NCBI GenBank assembly: GCA_007280915.1
Contig: QYQL01000011.1
Coordinates: 1-48,735, forward strand
Reading direction: 5' to 3'
Length of the DNA: 48,735 bases
Source of the DNA: Verrucomicrobiaceae bacterium
Lineage (GTDB): Bacteria; Verrucomicrobiota; Verrucomicrobiia; Chthoniobacterales; Terrimicrobiaceae
The translations under genes were made by a program, and so were the position numbers. Under the pieces are notes generated by a model. That model had not been told where the DNA came from. It worked only from the letters and a program-made list of their open reading frames with translations, and ran no database searches. Positions 45,019 to 48,735 of this stretch are shown one piece after another. Numbering within the stretch: position 1 is the first letter of the stretch; the number at the start of each line of letters is the position of its first letter.

Positions 45019-45999
45019 TTACAATCTGCCGGTGGAGGAGTAGTGCCCGTAGGCCGATTGCAATGCTTCCTCCAGTCCGATCCGATGGTTCCAGCCGGTT
45101 GCAGACCGAAAGGCCGAGGCATCGACCACCCATCGGTCCGGCCAGATTTCCCGCGCGCGGTCCCGGGTCAGGCTGGGAACGGATTCTCTCCAGGGCGGCA
45201 CGGCATCCACCAGCGCCGCAAGTGCGCGGATGAAGAGCAGGGGAAGCCGCAGGGTGATGCCCCTGCTTCCCGTCGCGCGCGCCGCCGAGGCGATAAGTTC
45301 CACGTCCGAGATCGGATCAGTCGCCGCGATATAGAACGGTCCGGGACGCGGACATTCGAATGAGGCAAAAGCCGCATCCACCACATCATCGACCGCAAGG
45401 TAGCTGAACCATTTTCTCCGCAATCCGGGTTTTGTCCGGACCAGACCGCGCGCCATTTTGAAGAGAGGAAGCGTGGCGGAATCCCTCGCGCCGAGGATCA
45501 TGGGCGGTCGAAGGATCGTGATCCGGCGGTCCGGAAATTCCCGGGCGACGCTTTGTTCCAGCACCCGCTTGGACTCGCCATACCATGTGATGGGACAATC
45601 CGGATCGGCTTCCGTCCTTGCTGTCCGGCCGGCCGGGGTCGGCCCTCCCGCGGATTGCGAGGACAGCAGGACCACCCTGCACTCGCGGGGCAGGGCGCGG
45701 AGGATGCGAAGTGTCCACTCGACATTCACCGAGAAATATTCTTCGCGGGTCCGTGCGAAAAGCACGCCGGCGCAGAGCACGGCATGCGAGATTCCGCTCC
45801 ATTTCGCCGGCTCCGCCGGCAGGGCGTTGACGCCCTCGCGGGGCAGGCCATCTTCGGCGAGGCATGCGGAGAGTTTGTCCGGGTTTCTGACCGGGGCATG
45901 GATTTTCGTGCCGCAGGCGGCGGCGCGGAGGATCAGGTTGCGCCCGACAAAGCCGGTCGCGCCGGTCACAAGAAGGGATTCCACAGCGTGAAGAATCAC
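45019..45999 (-). CDS. NAD-dependent epimerase/dehydratase (extended SDR)
   Basis: 326 residues with the nucleotide-binding TGATGFVGRN at 13-22, a hydrophobic NAG-like CAGVLFAR region and the catalytic YGESK (Y-x-x-x-K). The second half has ILRPPMILGARD and YLAVDDVVDA segments common in sugar-nucleotide or sterol-type SDRs. The substrate is not clear. It heads the minus-strand run with the HAD hydrolase and bactofilins, divergent from the Na/Pi transporter. Confidence 0.85.
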   Translation of the reverse strand: MILHAVESLLVTGATGFVGRNLILRAAACGTKIHAPVRNPDKLSACLAEDGLPREGVNALPAEPAKWSGISHAVLCAGVLFARTREEYFSVNVEWTLRILRALPRECRVVLLSSQSAGGPTPAGRTARTEADPDCPITWYGESKRVLEQSVAREFPDRRITILRPPMILGARDSATLPLFKMARGLVRTKPGLRRKWFSYLAVDDVVDAAFASFECPRPGPFYIAATDPISDVELIASAARATGSRGITLRLPLLFIRALAALVDAVPPWRESVPSLTRDRAREIWPDRWVVDASAFRSATGWNHRIGLEEALQSAYGHYSSTGRL

Positions 46000-46040
46000 C
46001 CCGCGAGGCCGTCCGCCGCCAGAGGTTTTTCAAATAAATT

Positions 46041-46100
46041 CCATTCCCTGCAGATGACTGCTCCCGGCATTTTGCAGTGCTCCAGATCGGCAGGGAATGG
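46041..46100. promoter_or_regulatory. Inverted repeat in the divergent promoter region
   Basis: CCATTCCCTGCAGAT (46041-46055) and ATCGGCAGGGAATGG (46086-46100) are complementary at 14 of 15 positions around a 30-nt spacer. The site lies 40 nt from each of two divergent starts (epimerase and Na/Pi transporter), a good position for an operator or for an mRNA hairpin upstream of the transporter. No regulator is known. Confidence 0.45.
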
Positions 46101-46139
46101 AGCTTGCAACGGACCGTTCGCATCACGAAACTTGTGACC

Positions 46140-47786
46140 ATGTCCCCGCTGAGCAGTCTCGTCCTCGGACTCGGCCTGTTTTTTCTCGGGTTGCAGCTCG
46201 TCGGACAAAATCTCCGGCAGCTGAGCGGTGGGGGGTTCCGCCACCTGGTCAAGTCCGCCACGCATACCCCCCTTCTTGCGGCGTTGCTGGGTCTTGTTGC
46301 CGGGGCACTGATGCAGAGCGCGACGGCGGTGACCTTCATTCTGGTGAGCATGGTGGGCAGCGGGCTCATCCAGACCGCATCCGCGCGGGTGGTCGTCGTC
46401 TGGTGCAATGTCGGGCTGACCGCGCTCGCGTTTCTCGCGGCGTTCAACATCCACCCTTTCATCGCCTACCTCGTTGGCGGTGCCGGGATTTTCATGGGAT
46501 CCGTGCGCAAGCAGCCGTGGAATACCATCGCGGGTGCCCTCCTTGGAGTGGGGATGATCTTGTTTGCGCTTGGGGAAATGGGAGCCGGAGCCGCGCCGCT
46601 GAAGGACGCGGCATGGTTTCATTCCACAATGGAAACCGCTCTCAGCACTCCGTTGTCCGCGTTCCTCTGCGGCATTGCGGCCGCCGCCATTCTCCAGTCC
46701 AATACCGGGGCCGCCATGTTGGTGATCACGCTCTCCGGAGCGGGCGCGATACCTGTCTCCCACGCCCTCCCGGTGATTTACGGGACCAATCTCGGGGCGA
46801 TCGTGCTCCGGCTGTTTCTTGCCATGGGACTGACCGGGAGCGCGCTGCGTCTCGTGCGCATGGAGGACTTCTTCTGCCTCGTCAGCGGGGTGATGATGAT
46901 GGTCCTCTTCTTTGCGGAGGCCGCGGGAATCCCCCTTGTTCAGGCCTTGATTAGCCACATTTCCGGAGGCGCCCCGATCCAACTCGCCGTCGTATTCCTG
47001 CTTTCCAATCTTCTTCCGGCTTTGCTGATGACTCCCTTGCTGCCGTCCTGCGCGACGTTGTTGGACAGGATCTGGCCGAATGACCCCAAGGCCGCCCCCA
47101 ATGCCCCGGCTTTTCTGACCAGCCAGGCGCTCGCCGATCCCGCAACCGCGCTGGATTTGCTGCCCAAGGAACTCGCCCGCCTGATCTCTTCGCTCAGATC
47201 GGATGCCAGCGGAGCCGATTCCTCCGATCCGGAAAGCCATTTTTCGCCGGCTTTCGTCCAACTCGGTGCGGCGATTGAAAATTTCTGCGTGCGTCTCGCA
47301 TCGGAAAACCAGCTGACCAGCAGCCAGTCTTTGGACTTGCAGCGTTACCGGGCCTGGCTCCACACGATCCGGCATATCGGCGAGGCCGTCGGGGAATTTG
47401 CCGATGCCTTCGCCGCACTTTCTCCGGAGGAAAAAGAGGTGGCCAAGGATCTTCAAAAGTGGTTGCAATCGAACATCGGGCTTGCCGCCGAGGCCACTGC
47501 GACGCTCGATCCTGCAGGCGTCACCGGGTTTCATGAGCAGAGCAAGCCCCACGGGCAGGAGGCCCGGGAACAGCGCGAAAAATTCACTACGGCCCTGCAA
47601 TGTTGTCCGGAGCCATCGAAAATCACCCTCTCGGCGCTAGGCGATGATTTTGACATCGCCGCGTGGCTCATCCACCGGATCTCGAAACTCGAGACAAAAA
47701 TCCTTCCCGGGGAGGGTCAGTCCGCCGGCTTGGCCGTCTCCACCCCGCGTGCGAGTTCCTCGAAGGAAATATCCAGCGGCGGGTAA
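46140..47786 (+). CDS. Na/Pi cotransporter family protein with C-terminal PhoU-like helices
   Basis: 548 residues from the ATG at 46140. Two inverted membrane repeats carry the family's QSATAVTF and QSNTGAAM motifs for sodium-coupled phosphate transport, with about eight hydrophobic segments up to residue 320. The C-terminal 200 residues are helical and charged (PKELARLISSLR, YRAWLHTIRHIGEAVGEFADA), resembling the PhoU domain fused to bacterial NptA-like transporters. An earlier in-frame TTG at 46077 would add 21 residues and reaches into the inverted repeat. The 3' end overlaps the convergent dipeptidase gene by 70 nt. Confidence 0.87.
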   Translation: MSPLSSLVLGLGLFFLGLQLVGQNLRQLSGGGFRHLVKSATHTPLLAALLGLVAGALMQSATAVTFILVSMVGSGLIQTASARVVVVWCNVGLTALAFLAAFNIHPFIAYLVGGAGIFMGSVRKQPWNTIAGALLGVGMILFALGEMGAGAAPLKDAAWFHSTMETALSTPLSAFLCGIAAAAILQSNTGAAMLVITLSGAGAIPVSHALPVIYGTNLGAIVLRLFLAMGLTGSALRLVRMEDFFCLVSGVMMMVLFFAEAAGIPLVQALISHISGGAPIQLAVVFLLSNLLPALLMTPLLPSCATLLDRIWPNDPKAAPNAPAFLTSQALADPATALDLLPKELARLISSLRSDASGADSSDPESHFSPAFVQLGAAIENFCVRLASENQLTSSQSLDLQRYRAWLHTIRHIGEAVGEFADAFAALSPEEKEVAKDLQKWLQSNIGLAAEATATLDPAGVTGFHEQSKPHGQEAREQREKFTTALQCCPEPSKITLSALGDDFDIAAWLIHRISKLETKILPGEGQSAGLAVSTPRASSSKEISSGG

Positions 47787-48433
47787 TTTTCCCAGCCGCG
47801 GAGGTCGTAGTGCCACCACTCGAACGGGAACGGCACAAATCCGTGCTTTTGCATGACCGCTTCCAGTTTCAGGTTGTTTGCGCGCTGCTCGAGCGACCAT
47901 TTTGCGGAGTCGCGGTGGGCTTTTTCGGAAAAATCATCATAGCCGGTCGGCATTGGCAGTTCGTTTCCGAGGTGGTCAACCAGCGTGACATCCACCGCCG
48001 TCCCCCGCGTGTGCTTTCCCCTGCTCTTTAGCGGGTCCGACACGTAGCGCTCGTCGGGGACGATCGCCCACATCTTCGCCTGCACCGGGAGCGGACGGTA
48101 TCCGTCGAAGACCTTCAGTCCGAGCCCCTGCGACGCCAGATCCTCCTGCACCTTCTGCAGTGCGGCAGCCGCATCCCGGTGCAGATAGACCACCGGGAAC
48201 GGATAGAGAACATGCCCCGTGAAGTTGTAAGTCGTCGCATAGCGGACCTCCTCCAGCGGCGGCGGATAGATGGAACTGCAAGCCCGCACCAAACCGTGCG
48301 CGACCTCCTCGGCTCCCCGCGCCAAAGGCATCAGAACAAGCAGCAACAAGAGGGCGTTCCGCAGACTTTTTATGGCCTGGCGGCATTTCCGTCCGCCGCC
48401 CCATCGAAGAATTTCGATTACCGCTCCCCTCAT
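47717..48433 (-). CDS. D-alanyl-D-alanine dipeptidase (VanX/DdpX family)
   Basis: Zinc peptidase that cleaves D-Ala-D-Ala, here probably for peptidoglycan turnover. 238 residues from the ATG at 48433, with an N-terminal hydrophobic segment (LLLLLVLMPLARG) indicating export. Active-site motifs: GYRP (transition-state Arg), KHTRGTAVDVTL (zinc ligands His and Asp) and EWWHYDL (catalytic Glu and third ligand His). An upstream extension of the frame to 48613 reads through a repeat-like sequence and is not taken as coding. No vanH, vanA or regulators are nearby, so it is not a resistance cluster. Confidence 0.88.
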   Translation of the reverse strand: MRGAVIEILRWGGGRKCRQAIKSLRNALLLLLVLMPLARGAEEVAHGLVRACSSIYPPPLEEVRYATTYNFTGHVLYPFPVVYLHRDAAAALQKVQEDLASQGLGLKVFDGYRPLPVQAKMWAIVPDERYVSDPLKSRGKHTRGTAVDVTLVDHLGNELPMPTGYDDFSEKAHRDSAKWSLEQRANNLKLEAVMQKHGFVPFPFEWWHYDLRGWENYPPLDISFEELARGVETAKPAD

Positions 48434-48630
48434 ACCGTGAAAAATGCCCAGCCGAGCGCCTTCCGTCCAACGAATTTCCCAACATCCATTCCTATCAAGT
48501 CCTGAAAATGGAGAGAGTGCATCATCCTTCCCACTCAGGGAAGCCGGCAGGATGCCCGTGCTCCGCAGGGCAAACACCTCCGCTTTCAATCCCCGCGGCC
48601 GGTTGGATGGCATGTTTCAAGTGTCGCGGC

Positions 48631-48670
48631 GCGATCAAACTTGGACAGTGCGCGATCAAACCTGGACAAG
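48631..48670. repeat. Two direct copies of a 17-bp repeat
   Basis: GCGATCAAACTTGGACA (48631-48647) and GCGATCAAACCTGGACA (48652-48668) are direct repeats differing at one base, 21 nt apart. In the other orientation each starts TGTCCA. Such multiple end repeats occur at insertion-sequence ends of the IS21 type, but no transposase gene is in the window. Confidence 0.55.
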
Positions 48671-48677
48671 CACAAAG

Positions 48678-48726
48678 CGCCCCCGTTCGCCTGCCGGAGC
48701 GTAGCGTAGGCGGGCGAATGGGGGCG
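48678..48726. repeat. Long imperfect palindrome at the right edge
   Basis: Left arm 48678-48695 (CGCCCCCGTTCGCCTGCC) and right arm 48709-48726 (GGCGGGCGAATGGGGGCG) are complementary at 16 of 18 positions around a 13-nt loop. It is likely a dispersed GC-rich hairpin repeat; only this copy is visible. Confidence 0.7.
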
Positions 48727-48735
48727 ACGCCGCAG

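Larger units (their letters stand above)
48434..48735. other. Intergenic region at the right edge
   Basis: 302 bp, no gene supported. The first 180 bp continue the dipeptidase reading frame without homology. The sequence GGCAGGATGCCCGTGCTCC near 48550 looks like a repeat-type phrase. Two short repeat structures follow (48631-48670 and 48678-48726). Confidence 0.4.

Noticed and set aside
28951-48433. VanZ-like and VanX-like genes as a glycopeptide resistance cluster
   Set aside because: They are about 19 kb apart on opposite strands, and vanH, vanA, vanR and vanS are absent; both families are common outside resistance.

Overview
The window is GC-rich, gene-dense bacterial chromosome. It most likely comes from a member of the Verrucomicrobiota, perhaps near Chthoniobacterales or Terrimicrobium. 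The support is indirect: an R2 ribonucleotide reductase subunit with the Glu ligand and non-Tyr radical position known from Chlamydiae, a prepilin-like protein with the H-X9-DG type C-terminus common in the PVC superphylum, a BBP2-type exopolysaccharide porin beside a short Wza-like protein, bactofilins, and GC-rich hairpin repeats in intergenic gaps. No rRNA is present to confirm the placement. Almost everything is chromosomal housekeeping. No phage, CRISPR array or complete insertion sequence was seen.

Layout. 1-4258: end of an unknown gene, a degenerate prepilin-like protein, an S11 D-Ala-D-Ala carboxypeptidase, phosphofructokinase, apt, then menG and tRNA-Leu(CAG) on the minus strand. 4325-12007: a SWIM/SNF2 helicase, an O-antigen-ligase/TPR membrane protein, gltX, a lipoprotein, an alpha/beta hydrolase and a small secreted protein. 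12397-14295: atpD-atpC alone, apart from the rest of the ATP synthase genes. 14338-21593 (minus): a tightly packed run aroC, cvpA-like, gatB, a 28-codon small ORF, a VTT membrane protein, a RibD C-domain reductase, a GspF/PilC protein and mtnA. Most junctions overlap by a few bases. 21594-22961: a more AT-rich islet with a small unknown gene and an AbiEii-like nucleotidyltransferase.

23010-28833 (plus): xylB, ubiX, a flavin-dependent-halogenase-like oxidoreductase and a lipoprotein, all overlapping, then an L,D-transpeptidase and enolase with a strong terminator. 28951-31660: a VanZ-like protein and ligA. 31657-33890 (minus): an ExoD-type protein, then the conserved rplS-rnhB-yraN group. 33962-38410 (minus): nrdB-nrdA, whose R2 protein appears to be class Ic-like, with a candidate NrdR box upstream. 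38904-43016 (plus): an exopolysaccharide export set (outer-membrane barrel, tyrosine kinase/chain-length protein, export protein). 43077-45999 (minus): NAD-dependent epimerase, HAD hydrolase, bactofilin and a zinc-ribbon/bactofilin fusion. 46140-48433: a Na/Pi cotransporter convergent with a VanX-type D-Ala-D-Ala dipeptidase. The window ends in short repeats.

How the parts fit. Several genes act on the envelope: carboxypeptidase, L,D-transpeptidase, D-Ala-D-Ala dipeptidase, exopolysaccharide export, O-antigen ligase-like protein and bactofilins. Others serve nucleotide supply (nrdAB, apt), glycolysis (pfkA, eno), respiration (menG, atpDC) and tRNA charging (gltX, gatB). The most interesting features are the Leu at the R2 radical position, the zinc-ribbon bactofilin next to an ordinary bactofilin, the ubiX/halogenase-like operon, the doubly coupled small ORF after gatB, and several long inverted or tandem repeats with similar architecture but different sequence placed between or at the ends of housekeeping genes.
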